From contig JAHLJT010003656.1 in the NCBI GenBank assembly GCA_031308135.1, forward strand, positions 76,000,698 through 76,064,697: a stretch of 64,000 nucleotides of DNA, written 5' to 3'. This DNA is from Acheta domesticus (taxonomy: Eukaryota > Arthropoda > Insecta > Orthoptera > Gryllidae). The translations under genes and the position numbers were made by a program. Of the stretch, positions 1-11,780 are shown piece after piece. Within the stretch, counting starts at the first letter, position 1. Each line of letters begins with the position of its first letter. Under the pieces are notes generated by a model that worked only from the letters and a program-made list of their open reading frames with translations, did not search any database and had not been told where the DNA came from.

Positions 1-479
1 TTAGAGACTTTAAGCACAGCGCAGCGTATCCACAAAGAAATATCCATACTCCATACTTATGATCATCTTCGCATGCCCAATTCAAATTGAATTTGCGCAG
101 AAGGTCGACATTGCCGTCGATTGCTGTACGCTACAATAAGCTAAAGTCCCTAATAATGTTCAGGCAAAAGTTTTAATAGAAGTTCCTTTCAAGTGGTAAT
201 TCATTTAAAGAACGTCCCCCAAAGTACCCTTTTGTCTATGTTGGGTCGTGACGTTGCTGCTTATGAGTGAGCCGCCACGGACGCGGGCTCGCACAAAGAG
301 CAGACAGGAGACAGGCGAGAGACGAGTGAGCGAACGGAAGCTGAGCAGTGCGAGATGGGGGAGGAGGAGCAGGAGAGGACGATAAGCCTCGAGAAGATGC
401 CCTAGCAGAGCGGGTGAAGATCAGACGGGAAGGGTCAGGGACCGCTTTCTGTCCCATCCCGTCTGGATATGTCCCAGTC

Positions 480-850
480 GGACACACCCGTCTCCGACCT
501 ACCGCACCGTCTTTCTCCCCGCCTCCGCCTGTTGCTTCACCTCCCCCCACTTCACCCTTCCCAGCCCCACCAAGTCTCACAACTCCTCCGTCACGCCTCG
601 CTCCGTTGCTCTACGTCCCATTGTGCTGTGAAACCCGGCTATTGCCTTCTTTTGCCTCGCCTTACCACGCCCCGAGTTGCTAAGCCCGGGTTTGCTCTGC
701 CTTCCCTTTCCGTCCTGCCCTTCCATGCCATTCCCTGCCCAGCCCTACCCTGTCACGTCTCGTCCTTCCGCGGCCTGCTACGCCTTACACTGCTCCACTC
801 TGCCCTTGTCTGTCCTTCTCTTCCTTTTTCTCCCTGTCCCCCTAGTGAAG
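480..850. repeat. Pyrimidine-rich low-complexity tract
   Basis: The + strand is dominated by CCT, CTCC and TGCC words with very few purine runs. Overlapping proline/serine/leucine-rich open frames here run through compositionally biased DNA and show no domain. The same TGCCCTGCC-like vocabulary recurs at 1150-1290, 15270-15350 and 19262-19555, and as the complement at 1890-3540 and 20230-21050. It looks like a dispersed degenerate minisatellite composition rather than a gene. Confidence 0.6.
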
Positions 851-859
851 TGAAGTGGA

Positions 860-1165
860 GTCAGTGTGATAAAACGTCGTGGGTTTATTAGTCTAAAATA
901 TCTGTAGAGGACCGCCAAAAAATGTAGAATGCATGCGATAATTATTGTTAATGTCTTTATTCTTACCATTGTTATAATCTTATTATATTTAATAATATTA
1001 TTGTCTTAAAATAATTTTAAGTTACATTGTATTTAATTCCTAATTATAAAATGTAAATTTAGTGTTCTGCCACCAGGTTGCATAAACCTACCTGCGGAAA
1101 TAATAAATATCCATCCATCTACCTGCGGAAATAATAAATATCTATCTATCTTTATATGTATCCTG
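860..1165 (+). repeat. AT-rich segment with a LINE-like 3' tail
   Basis: AT-rich DNA ends in two adjacent 31-bp copies (1090-1120 and 1121-1151) of a motif starting ACCTGCGGAAATAATAAA and ending in ATCC/ATCT tetranucleotides. AATAAA followed by a short tetranucleotide tail resembles the 3' end of some arthropod non-LTR retrotransposons. No reading frame is preserved upstream, so the assignment is only suggestive. Confidence 0.3.
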
Positions 1166-1439
1166 CCCGGCCCCTTCCTGCCTCGTCCTTCCTATCCAGC
1201 CCTATCCCTTTCCGACCATAACCATTTTGCCCCGTCATGTCTCACTACACCACGCTCCCCTCACGTCATGCTGTTTGTCCCAAGGCATGCCAACTACTCC
1301 TACCTCCATCAAGCTCGGCGGGGAGCGATGATAGAAAAAATGCAGTCCACTGTGATTGATTATTTCGTGCTTCCGGGCGCTTCATCTTCTGTGACCATTA
1401 GCACCGACATTGTAGTGAATTTGTATCGCAAAATATGGC

Positions 1440-1830
1440 GTGTTCTCCCCCCGCCGGCGGATACGTCGGCTTGCGGGGATTTCTCCAACCAGGTGTCTCC
1501 CAAAAGTGGCCAACGCCTCAGCCGGGACAAGCTCGAAACTCCAGTAGTGTGGTAGTGGAGTGTGTGTGCGTGCGTGAATAAAGGATGAAGATAGGCCAAG
1601 AAAGAGGAAGAAAAGATCGCGTGCGGTCTGTTTGTTAGTCCTTACTCCGCCTTTCGCCCGGTGTTGATCAGAGAAAACCAGGGAAAACTACCGATCAGAG
1701 GAGCAGGCTACTAGAATTCTCCTCTTGATAGCGGCTGCAGTGAACCTTGCTGTTCAGCTAGTGTTGTAAATCCTACCCTCGAGACTCAAACTCCAGAACT
1801 TTCCGCTCAGAAGGAAGCACATAGGTGGGT
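1440..1830 (-). mobile_element. tRNA-derived SINE, minus strand
   Basis: Read on the minus strand, this shares ordered blocks with other copies in the window (7528, 8425, 37735, 41955, 45645 and 61700). The blocks are a degenerate tRNA-like head with a B-box-like GAGTCTCGA near 1785; the body word GAGAATTCTAGTAGCC; GGTTTTCTCTGATC; AACAAACAG; a pyrimidine-rich spacer; and a 3' block with GGAGACACCTGGTTGG. The head faces the G-rich array that begins about 60 bp to its right. It is non-autonomous and carries no coding capacity. Confidence 0.75.
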
Positions 1831-1889
1831 GAGTTGGGGCGTAGTTTGCGGGACAGAATACAGATCAGCAAGACCGGCGGAGCACGGGG

Positions 1890-3540
1890 GTTATTAGGAA
1901 TGTTGTACTGAGGAGGCGGTGATACGTGAGGCAACTCGGACAGGGGAACGTAGGGGGTGCATGGGGTGGGGAGGGACAGAGCAGGGCTAGCTGGGCAGGA
2001 AGAAATGGCATGGAAGGGCGAGATGGCATGGCGCAGATCGGATTGACAATTGTGAGGCAGAGCGAAGGGCGGTTGCAGGGCTGTGCGGGGTCGGGGCCAG
2101 AGAATTGCGATGTAAAACGGGGAGGGACTGAGAGGTGCAAAAGCGGAGCGGGGAATTGTAGAGCAGACTGAGTGGGGTTAGGAGGGTAGAGGTCAGGGCG
2201 AGAAACTGTGAAGTAGGGTGGGGAGAGGCTGAGAGGTGCAGGTCGGAGCGAGAAATTCGTGGGACAGGATACAGAGGGCTGGGCGGTGCAGGGCGAGACG
2301 GAATATTGTGCAGGACGTGGAGGAGCTGAGGGCACGGAGGTACAGGTCGGGGTAGAGAATCGAGAAAAAAGGTCGAAGAGGGTCCAAAAGGGTATTCGGG
2401 AAAGGAACTGTGCGGGAAGTTGGATAGGGAATTTGGTGCAAGGCAGGGCGGGGAATTGTAGGGCTGGCTGGGGTGAAGCTGGGCGGTCCAGGTCTGGGCT
2501 GGGGATTTGTAGGATAGGCTGTGGAGAGGTGTGAATGATGCAAATTGGAACGGGAAATTGTGAGACTTGGCGGGGAGGGGACGGGCGGAGCAGGGTTTTA
2601 TGGGAAGGGCATGGAGAGGCTGGAGGTGCAGGGCGATGGTCGACGATTCAGGTCGGGGCGGGGAAATGTGGGATCGGGTGTCGGGAAGCTGGACAGTTCA
2701 GGGCACTGCAGGTCGGGGCGGAGAACCGTGAGGCGGGTCGGAGAGGAGCTGAACGGGAGAAATAGAGACTTCGCGGTGCAGTGCGGGGCGGGGCGGGGAA
2801 TTGTGGTAAAGAGCAGGAGGAGGCTGGGCTGTGCAGTTCGGGGCGGGGAATTGTGGTGAAGAGCAGGGAGAGACTGAGCGGTGCTGTGCGGGGCGGGGAA
2901 TCGTGGTAAAGAGCAGGGGGAGGCTGGGCTGTGCAGTTCGGGGCGGGGAATTGTGGTGAAGAGAAGGGAGAGACTGGGCGGTGCTGTGCGGGGCGGGGAA
3001 TCGTGGTAAAGAGCAGGGGGAGGCTGGGCTGTGCAGTTCGGGGCGGGGAATTGTGGTGAAGAGAAGGGAGAGACTGGGCGGTGCTGTGCGGGGCGGGGAA
3101 TCGTGGTAAAGAGCAGGGGGAGGCTGGGCTGTGCAGTTCGGGGCGGGGAATTGTGGTGAAGAGAAGGGAGAGACTGGGCGGTGCTGTGCGGGGCGGGGAA
3201 TCGTGGTAAAGAGCAGGGGGAGGCTGGGCTGTGCAGTTCGGGGCGGGGAATTGTGGTGAAGAGAAGGGAGAGACTGGGCGGTGCTGTGCGGGGCGGGGAA
3301 TCGTGGTAAAGAGCAGGGGGAGGCTGGGCTGTGCAGTTCGGGGCGGGGAATTGTGGTGAAGAGAAGGGAGAGACTGGGCGGTGCTGTGCGGGGCGGGGAA
3401 TCGTGGTAAAGAGCAGGGGGAGGCTGGGCTGTGCAGTTCGGGGCGGGGAATTGTGGTGAAGAGCAGGGAGAGACTGGGCGGTGCTGTGCGGGGCGGGGAA
3501 TTGTGGTGAAGAGCAAGGAGTGTCTGGTCGGTGCAGGAGG
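1890..3540. repeat. G-rich minisatellite with 100-bp higher-order unit
   Basis: From about 1890 to 2770 the + strand is made of diverged roughly 50-60 bp units containing GGGGCGGGGAATTGTG. From about 2770 to 3520 it becomes nearly perfect: the word AGGCTGGGCTGTGCAGTTCG recurs at 2821, 2921, 3021, 3121, 3221, 3321 and 3421. This is an exact 100-bp period built from two related 50-bp half-units (GAATTGTGGTGAAG versus GAATCGTGGTAAAG). Long frames on both strands are translations of the repeat. Homogenisation is much stronger in the right half than the left. Confidence 0.9.
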
Positions 3541-3589
3541 GGAATGGCCGGGGCCTGGGGAGGGGAGGGAGGCGCATGCAGGCAAAGGC

Positions 3590-3860
3590 GGTCGGCGGGG
3601 GCGCCGCGGCGGCGCTGGCACGCGCTCTCTTGCGCGCGCGGCTCGTTACGCGGAGAATGGCTGCGCGGGGCCCTAAGCTGCTGCGAGCGTTTGACGCAGC
3701 CGCCTTCCGCCCCGCGCCGCCCCCGCGCCGCCCCCGCGCCGCCCCCGCGCCGTCCTGCTTCCTTTCAGACGCGCCCGGCGGCGCTCCGCAGAGGCTGCCC
3801 TGCACCTGCAAACCAGTGGTGGAGCGTAGGCGGCCCGCCACGGGCGGCACTTTAAGGGGG
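3590..3860. other. Short CpG-rich island with CCCGCGCCGCC repeats
   Basis: GC- and CpG-rich unique-looking DNA follows the minisatellite, including a few tandem copies of an 11-bp CCGCGCCGCCC motif around 3712-3750. At 3815-3860 the sequence starting CAGTGGTGGAGCG, with a run ending in AAGGGGGCGG, resembles a terminal inverted repeat of a hAT-type DNA transposon. I did not find the opposite end. No gene is identifiable. Confidence 0.35.
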
Positions 3861-3869
3861 CGGCAACAT

Positions 3870-4490
3870 TTCAGAATAAATAATAAAAATGTGAACCATT
3901 CCATTTAGTACTTTTGTCGCACTTACAACTCAGAGTGATTGGAACGATTGGAACGAGCATAGAATCTTTCATTGCTTATTCTGTGTCTTCTTTAAATGAA
4001 TATATAATAATGACGTATTGCTCGTTGTAATGACTGACAATATCATCTGTGCTGACTTCTACGGATTCCCAGTATTTTATTTTGTGCTCGGGTTGGTCAT
4101 GTCTTCATATTAAGCGAGAGTGACTTCTATCAAATAAAAAGTATTTTTCAATATTGCATAATAACACCTGCAAATTAGATTATTATACAGATGTCTCTTC
4201 AGAGAATCCATGAGTGACACTTTAGCAATGCACGGAAAGTTGATAAATAGATAGTCAGTCGTCCAATTCACATTAACGTAATCGTATATATGTTACGCTC
4301 TCCAAACTGTGATTTTAGTGCTCATTAGTACGTGTAGTGATTGTTAAATTATTGAACTTTAATGAAAAAATTGATTGTTCGTGTACGAATACATTCGACT
4401 TTGTATTAGTTTACTCTTTTATTGATTAATTGTATACAACATATAAGTTTCACTATCTGCTATCTTGTTCAAGGTTTATATAATTTAGTA
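3870..4490. other. AT-rich DNA, nothing recognised
   Basis: This stretch is AT-rich, has no long open frame and shows no repeat that I could match inside the window. If the hAT-like terminus at 3815 is real, this could be the interior of a non-autonomous element. Confidence 0.5.
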
Positions 4491-4537
4491 TTTTAAATTG
4501 AAATATCTAAATGAGGAATCGGCGAAAAACATATGCC

Positions 4538-4760
4538 GGGAGACCGGTCGGGAGCTTAGAGCTTGCCCGCTGGGGCGGTGTCCTGCTGGTGGAGATACCT
4601 GGTTGGGGAAATCTACGCTAGCCGACGTAGGTCGACGCCGCCTCTCACCATCTAGCATGGGAAGATCATCGCTTCCTCCCGAGAACCAAATCATTCACTA
4701 AACTTATGACCCTTTCAACCGAAGCGCCCGGAATCACTAACCAATCATTAACATCAAGGA
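4538..4760 (+). mobile_element. 3' half of the tRNA-derived SINE, plus strand
   Basis: This contains the SINE 3' block in order: GGGAGCTTAGAGCTTG, a GC-rich GGGGCGGTG segment, GGAGATACCTGGTTGGGG, CCGACGTAGGTCG, and the trailing GGAATCACTAACCAATC. The tRNA-like head and body are absent, so this is a 5'-truncated copy. Confidence 0.7.
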
Positions 4761-4938
4761 TAACAAGCACATGCGGAATGTTTTATAATAAATATCACAA
4801 TCGTCTAGGTCTTGTAGGGGGATCGAGGATCCCCTTTTGGGATGATAATTTGTTGGCAATACATATATGGGGGGAAAATCTCATAGAATAACAAAGTTAC
4901 GGGTGTCCAACCATCTGCTTTTCTTTACCAGTTAAATA

Positions 4939-5501
4939 CAGAGTCCAGTCACATTGATGTGACTACCCGTTAAAATCCTGAATAACCCACCTTTGGCAGC
5001 GCTGACCGCTGCGAGCCAAGCAGGAAGAAGTCAATTGGGTTGTGGATGGTACTTTCAGGGATATGAAGCCATGATGACTCCAATGCCGTGGCCAGCTGTG
5101 CTAGGTTCCTAGGTTGCGGATCCATGGTGCGAAGAGCCCCGTTGACAGATTCCCGATTAGGTTTAAATCGGGGTCGTTTGCGGGCTAGGGAGGAACTGTA
5201 AACTCAACCTGGCGCTCTTCGAACCACTCACGTACACTGCGAGCAGGAAGTCACATAGTATTGTCCTTCTGGTATAGGCCGTCTTGCTCAGGAAAAACGA
5301 TCTGCATGTAGGGGTGGACATGCTCCACAAGAATGCTTGCATACTTTTTTTTTGATGCATTGTGCCTTCCAGGATGAGACCACCCAGGGAATGCCACGAA
5401 AACATTCCCCGCACCATCAAGCTCCCTCCTCCGACTTGGACCCGTCCGGCGATTGTTGTAGGGTGCATAGGCGGTGGTCAGATTTATGTGACTGGACAGT
5501 G
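4939..5501 (-). mobile_element. Internally deleted Tc1-like DNA transposon
   Basis: Inverted termini CAGAGTCCAGTCACAT at the left and CACTGTCCAGTCACAT at the right (as reverse complement) are each bordered by TA (4937-4938 and 5502-5503), the Tc1/mariner target duplication. The minus-strand interior encodes the transposase C-terminal half: a GGGSLMVRGMFSW strand, then KDNT (second catalytic Asp region) and PDLNLIGNL near 5150-5165. Family members usually have PDLNPIENLW there, so the third catalytic acidic residue appears to be Gly. The right terminus runs almost directly into the middle of the transposase, so the N-terminal part is deleted. Frameshifts are present. It is certainly inactive. 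Confidence 0.85.
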
Positions 5502-5503
5502 TA

Positions 5504-6480
5504 TTTTCAGCAGCCTAGTATTCTCAGTTTTATATCTATGTAAATACGAACAGCAGCTTAGTATTCTATGTTTTTATGTCTATGTAAATACGAACTATGA
5601 AAAATACTTACATATCCTTTGGATATGGATGAATAGAGGAAAAGATGGAATGGTTCCACATACCTGCAACAAGGAAAGATATTGAATTTATTACATTTGA
5701 CTATTGATTATGCTATCTTTTGTCATTCAAATGTAGTCTACTTAAAAAATAAATTAATAAAAACGTGTAACTGCCACAAGAATATTCTATAAAGAAAATA
5801 TAAGAATGATGAAAATATTTCTCACGACGTAATTTACTGCTGTCAACAATAATTATAGATATGCTAATTTCAGGAAAAATAGGCCATCGCTAATAACTCA
5901 AATAAAACTGCTCAGCATATTCAGCAATTAATATTCAGTGATGAAATATTTTTTACTAAGAAATATCTCAATCTTCAATCGAACAAAATTTGTAACAAAA
6001 GAAAATATTAAAAAGTGATGATTCTTTGTGGGGTGAACGTTCTTCTTCCTTAACTTTCGAATAAATTTTGCCATTCAGTTGTCTCTATACCACTTAAACA
6101 AGTCACGGATATACGGGTATAATTATAAGGCACCATTAAAGAACTGACAAAAAAGATAATATGAAATTATTTTTGTTAGCAAGTTATTAATATTTATTGA
6201 TATGAAGTAAATCAACGAAAAGCCTTTTTCTTGTTTTAAAAAATTAAACAATAATTAATTATAAATTTAATATATCATTTTTATTTGTCGTGAATAATTG
6301 TTTTTTTAAACAATATTTACCAGGTTTTCCATCATACAATATATTTGTAGGCTCCGTATTTTACCAGTTTGCAACGTTTATTACCTATGGACTCTTGTAA
6401 AATATACTGCTACAGCAACATTTCACGAAGGAACCGGGCAATAGTTTTTGTAGAACGACTTGCCATAAATTACAACAGTG
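5504..6480. other. AT-rich DNA, nothing recognised
   Basis: This is AT-rich sequence with only short frames. A local duplication of AGCAGCCTAGTATTCTCAG-like words occurs around 5505-5590. No coding or transposon signature is seen. Confidence 0.5.
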
Positions 6481-7525
6481 CGTTGCTGCAGAGAAGCATC
6501 CTAATTTTCGCAACGCGGCGCGGCGGAGAACGCCCTAACCATGTGCACTGATGTGCTGGCGGAGCAGACACAGGGTCGGGCGGGCGCCGTCAAAGGCAGC
6601 TGCAAGAATCCCCCGCGAAACAGTCGGCGACGAACCGAAGGTAATCCGCCCGTATTTGTGCAAATTTCGCGCCTGTTAGGGCCACAAAAGGGAACGCTGG
6701 CCCGGCCGGCTCCGCCACCCCCTCCGCCGCCGCCGCCGCGCCTGCCACCACCGCCACTACCGCCGCCGCCCAGGGAGCCTAACGCAACCAACCCGTCCCC
6801 GCCGTCACCCTCACCCTCACCCCGCCGCCTCCACCGCCCAGCAGCGGGCTTCGACGGGCAGTACGCAGCGGTGGCGGCGCGCAGAATGCCCGTAATCACC
6901 GGCCGACGCGCTGTTACGCCGCCCAATTTGAATATCAATGTCTCGTTAAGCGGAGACTCCCCGCCAACTCGGGCTGCGTCCGTTGCCCTCCCCGCTCCGG
7001 CCTCCGGTCGCACCCCCCGCCCCGCTCCCCGCTCTCGCGTTCACCCAAATCCCGCCCCCGCTCCCACTCCCTTCGGCGCCGTCGATCGGATCTCCGCCGT
7101 TCTCGCTTTCACTCAAACCCTGTCGCAGTCCTCGCCCTCGCAGTCGCTCTGGCCTCGCCCTTGTCCCCTCTCGCCCTCATGCCCTCACCCCACTCTCTCA
7201 CCCTCTCGCCCTCTCCTCCTCACGCCTTCTCGCCCTCTCGCCCTCTTACCCTCTCACCCTCTTCCCCTTTTACCCTCTCACCTTCTTACCCTCTCACCCT
7301 CACGCTCTCTCGCCCTCTCGCCCTCTCGCCCTCTCGCCCTCTCGCCCGCTCGCCCTCTCGCCCTCGCTCTCGCTCTCGTCCTCGTACTCGTACTCATCCT
7401 CGCCCTCGCTCTCGTCCTCACCCTGGCCTCGCCCTCGCCCTCACACCTACACTAGCTTTCGTTCCCGCCCGCGGCGGCATCGCCATCGCGCTGTTCCAGC
7501 TACCTCCTCCCCCACCGCTCAACTT
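6480..7525. other. CpG island with pyrimidine minisatellite
   Basis: GC content and CpG density rise sharply at about 6500. Around 6700-6770 there are CCGCCGCCG runs, and at 7150-7450 a pyrimidine array of CTCTCGCCCTCTCGCC, roughly 8-9 bp units with C/T variants. Long frames occur on both strands but are compositional (Pro/Ser/Arg repeats). The non-repetitive flanks at 6480-6700 and 6890-6970 could be promoter or conserved regulatory DNA of a gene outside the window, but no exon or splice evidence is visible. The array has strict strand asymmetry, so it could form H-DNA or an i-motif. Confidence 0.55.
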
Positions 7526-7527
7526 GC

Positions 7528-7990
7528 GAATTGCTCAGTAGCAACATTACCATGGAATCTGCATCGCCGCGGACAGGCAGGGCCATGGGTTGAAGTCTGG
7601 ACGGGAACGGATTTTTGAAACTAGGTACTAAATAGCTAGGTGAAATTCAGCCTCTGTCTGGTGAAGAATTCATTTGGGCGGCTGTTCTGTTCGGGAGTTT
7701 TATATGGTTTCCGTCGCAAAGCGAAAGCCAGAGCACTACCCACTCACACATACCCTTGCATCACATATACCGCGAGACTAGTCAGGAGCTTTGAGCTTGT
7801 CCTTGTTGAGACGGTGCCCCACTGGGGTAGGGAGAATATTCCGCAAGACAATGTATAGATAGGCGCCGGATTTTTCGTTCCAAATGGAGTTGAATGCCGC
7901 CACCTTCAGGGTATAACATGCACTATACTTTCGGGACTAATGTTATAAGTAATTGACACTCTTGGAAATGGTACTGTCACTAGTCAATTT
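7528..7990 (+). mobile_element. tRNA-derived SINE, plus strand
   Basis: The head carries an A-box-like TTGCTCAGTAG (about 7530) and a B-box-like GGGTTGAAGTC (about 7587). Next come GAAACTAGGTAC, AATTCAGCC, GAAGAATTC, the CACTCACAC spacer, GGAGCTTTGAGCTTG, and a 3' block GGCGCCGG followed by CGGGACTAATGTTATAAG. It is probably full length. The pyrimidine minisatellite ends immediately upstream of the head. Confidence 0.8.
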
Positions 7991-8141
7991 CCGACCAGCG
8001 AATCTTTTTTGTTTGTTTCTTATCCATTTATACAATGAACTTTTTCTTTTATTATAGTTCCTTGTTTTCGGAAACAGCACTCCTTTGCATGAATTACATC
8101 AATTGCACATTAGCAACGATTCAACTTGAACTTTTCCAATT

Positions 8142-8424
8142 ATGTCATATTTAAATATGACTGCATATTTGACATTCTCACTTATGTCTTTTTCTTACTA
8201 CGGGTCACTTTCAAGACAACTGACCAACTCAACTAAATTGAACACCACTGCCTACCTCACTCCGCCATCGGTGCTACCTCCCATTGTACTTCATTTTGCT
8301 TGCTTTCTCTCCCACATTAATCGTTCCCCTGCTTTCTCGACTGCTCTCGTTCACTCAGTTCGCATTTTACTCCTCGCGGAAAACCGCCACCTCGTTCTTT
8401 CCCTTCCTCCTCTCGGCCCCTATC
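8142..8424 (+). other. Non-repetitive DNA between two SINEs, no function seen
   Basis: An open frame spans 8142-8597, but its 3' part runs through the SINE head at 8425, so it is not a credible gene. The rest is mildly pyrimidine-rich and matches no family that I know. Confidence 0.5.
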
Positions 8425-8900
8425 GGCAAAGGCAGCTAAGGGCATCATATGCAGTGCCTCTGACCGGGAGGTCCTGGGGTTGGAGTCCCGGCGGTGGCGG
8501 GAGTTTTGAAACTAACTTGTCAGCTAGTTCGAATTCAGCCGCTGTCTGGAGAAGAATTCTATCGGTCGGCTGCTCTGATCGGAAGATTTGTTGGTAATTC
8601 TAGTTTGTAAGTCTTTGTTTGTGCATTCTGCCACTGAGCATCTGCCCATTTGTAGAATAAAGCTTATATCTCTATATATGTGTTTTTTTTTCTGATCTAC
8701 CCGAGGCAAATGACGCAACAATACCCTAACCAACGTACCGAGCGCGATCTTTCTTTCCTCTTCATGGTCCTTTCCTCACCCCTATACCCTATCTTACACA
8801 GACGCACACATGCACTACACTACCACACATGTCGAGAGTACAGAGCTTGTGCCGGTTAGGGCGGTGCCACGTTGGTGGGATATACGTAATATTTCGACTT
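8425..8900 (+). mobile_element. tRNA-derived SINE, plus strand
   Basis: The head has GGCAGCTAAGGGCATC (A-box region) and GGGTTGGAGTCCC (B box, about 8474). The body follows in the usual order: CTTGTCAGCTAG, AATTCAGCCGCTGTCTGG, GAAGAATTCTATCGG, CTGCTCTGATCGG, ACCCTAACCAACG, a CACACATGCACTACAC spacer, and a degenerate GGTGGGATATACG 3' block. About 90 bp around 8600-8690 do not match the other copies and may be a small insertion. Confidence 0.8.
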
Positions 8901-8989
8901 TGGGGGTATTCATGGTCATATTTAAATTTAGCATCATATAGGCAGTAAACGCTAACAATAGTTTTCTTTAATCCCATGTTGGCCACTGG

Positions 8990-9930
8990 TCATCCGCCCA
9001 TTTCTACTGTTCGTCCATTACTAAGGTTGGGCCCATCCATTGCTGAGGTTATGCCCTAACTGAAGGAGTATAAGATTGTACTTCGGCGAGAATTCTTGGA
9101 TTTAATTTTGCAGGGCATTTGTTCAGAATTCATTATCACGTGATGGTGAACTGAAAAATTTTCCTACTTCGAAAGTCTATCCCAACACGAATTTCTTTGT
9201 GAATTAATCATGGTGTGCAAGCCTATTTGAAATTGCGTCATTAATTCCTTGTGCTGCATCCTGCTCAGCTATGCTGATCAAATATCGTATTGTTACAAAA
9301 GTAATTATTAAGAACGTTTAGAATATAAATACATCATTTGCCGTACGAGGCTTTTAAAACATCTCTGAAGCATACACTAACAAAGGATTCCCTTGGAAAT
9401 GGTATGCCGTCCCATAAAAGATAGCAGTCATTGGCTGACAATGCAGCGTCAAAAATCCAACTCTCTCATGTGTATTATGGACATTTGAATGTAATCAACT
9501 TGTTCAGCATAGTCGACAGAAAAGCGATAATACAAACCGCCAATTTTTTGCTTTTGATTCGACAATCATTTGCAATTACCACAACCGCAGTCGCAAAACA
9601 AAACAAAACCGTACAAAGAACATGATCGATTATTCTCCAAACTGGGTTTGCCTTTCGACTTGAAAGCTGTGTTTCCAAATAACATGAAGGGGAATTTCAT
9701 CAAAAGTTTGTATCGAAGATGGAATGCATGCAGAGTATGAAGAAGGAATATAATGGAGCTAGGATAAAATGTATGAAACAATTTTAATTCTTTTATTGTA
9801 GTCCTAACACAATTCGATTTTGGAATATTTATATCCTACACTATAGAAACTCAAGAAAATTCTTAAACCAATTTCAAACCTAAGAAATTTAATTTCAAAT
9901 AATTAGTAGTCTTCGAAGATTTTGAAGTTT
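8990..9930. other. AT-rich DNA, nothing recognised
   Basis: Only short open frames occur. No transposon domain, tandem repeat or RNA gene was recognised. Confidence 0.5.
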
Positions 9931-9936
9931 TGCTTT

Positions 9937-11780
9937 GTTTGTTTGTTTGTTTATTTAACGTCGCATCGACAGCTGGGTCATTAGCGACTCAGAAAAAATA
10001 CACTCTAACAGTAATTCATACATGCTTAATTGAAATTTATAAATTCAGTACAATGTACAGTAATTTACAATAATTGTTTACAGGATTGCAAAAAAGGAAA
10101 GAGTAGTAACAATAATACTTAATGAGACATGCAAACAAAACAAAAAAAAACATGAGCAAACAAAGTTCAAATATGGCTGAATATTCCACTCTCCTTATAG
10201 AATTGTGTAATTCTTTCTTGATACTTCTCAGATTCAAGTATACATTCCAAACTTGTGTCGTGAAAATACCTCTGCCTGAAATGTTGGAAAGTAGGGCAAT
10301 GATTGACTATGTGAGACAGGGACCAAGCCGTATTGCACTGGTCACATGATGGAGGATGGATCCGTCAATCAAATATAGATGGCTTAGCTTACAGTGACCT
10401 GTTCGTGTTCTCGTTATGGCCACTTATTCCTTTCTGTTGAGCTTTTTATAATGTTTCAGACTTTGAAAATTGGTTATGTTTTAATGAAGGTCGCTACTTT
10501 AAAGCGTAGTCCATATGGAGAACCATTTTTCTTCTAATATTTTTCCAATATGTTTCACTAGATCTTGGAGTGTATTCGAAATTGCCAGTACAGTGTTTGG
10601 GATATCAGTTGTACTTCTACTAACTACTCTGCCAGTTTCCGTCTGCATTTCTGTATCTTGATTCATATTCCATACCAATATTACTTCTTTACCTTACTTG
10701 GTAATGTCATGATACAGTTCTTGAATTGTAATAATCATTTCACTAGAAGTTTTGTTATTGTTGATGCTTTTTATTGCAGTGCGGGAATTTGAGTATAAAA
10801 TGAACTTTGAATGGTCAATTTTTTTAATACTTTTCATGACGGTCAAGATGTCTCGTAATTCGGCAGTAAGATGGCTGGCATAGTAGTGAAGTTGGTGATT
10901 CACCGATACATCTTTCGTTAGCACTGTTGCTTCTGTTCCTTTTGCTTCTGCTCCTGTGTATTTTTAATTGCTTTGGGATAAACTGGATAAAACATGTTGT
11001 AATTGTTGGTCGGTCCAGAGTTTATCTCAGATGTTCCATTTCCTTGATGAGCGCCAGATGATAAGTCTACTGAAATATCCGAGATTATCCAAGGAGGGAT
11101 TTTGTAATTTCTCTTCTCTTCTACTTTTCTGTGATCGAAATTAAGTTCTCTAAGTACTCTTCTAGTTTTTTCATACAAAGGTATAAAACGCGAGTGCTCT
11201 ATGTACTCTTGTTGTTTAGTATATATGTCCTATACTATGATTGGATTGATGGACGTGGCTGCTTTTAAAGCATATTTGATTATTAGTTCCTCTCTGCGAT
11301 GAGATAATCTGGGTTCATTTGCTTCAATTAGTATACTTCGGTGGGACTGGTATGGAAACATCCGGTGCATATCCAGAGACCTTGATTGTGGATTGTATCC
11401 AGTTTTCTGAGATCACTTTTACCAGCAGATCTGTATATTATTGATCCGTAGTCTATTTTGGATCTCACAAGTGCTTTGTATGTTAATAATAGCAATTGTC
11501 TATCTGCTCCCCAGTTGTTGTGTGCCAGGCATTTAAGTATGTTGCTTCTCCTTTTACAATCGTTAATAGTGTTCAATATGTGCAACTTCCAGGTCAGTTT
11601 AGTGTCGAAGTGCAGTTCTAATATTTTCGTACTGGTGACAAAGCTCAGGATCTGATTGCCAATTTTAAGCGTAGGGAAGTTGTTAATTTTCTTCTTTGAA
11701 AATATAATACAGTCCGTTTTCTGAGGTGCAAATTTAAACCCTGATTTGAGTGACCATTCTACATACACCCGACAGAAAAT
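9937..11780 (-). mobile_element. 5'-truncated non-LTR retrotransposon, ORF2 C-terminal half
   Basis: Minus-strand translation from 11780 gives the RT thumb region (PQKTDCIIFSKKK, then LDTIHNQGLWICTG). Further on is an RNase H-like segment (about 10700-10900: FTAELR-type TAELRDILTVMKSIKK, LYSNSRTA where family members have YSDS) and a C-terminal region with a degenerate HIL/CP motif near 10300. The 3' end (9937-9985) reads as GCGACGTTAAATAAAC followed by (AAAC)n, a common arthropod LINE terminus. Several stops and frameshifts are present. Endonuclease and the RT catalytic core are missing, as expected for 5' truncation. It abuts the gypsy remnant exactly at about 11780. I infer a Jockey/I-type clade without an exact family. 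Confidence 0.85.

Noticed and set aside
2648..3904. A 418-codon Pro/Ser-rich minus-strand protein
   Set aside because: It is the minisatellite translated, with frames open on both strands and no domain.
6541..7618. Proline/serine-rich proteins up to 304 codons
   Set aside because: Produced by CCG and CTCTCGCCC repeats; overlapping frames are equally open.
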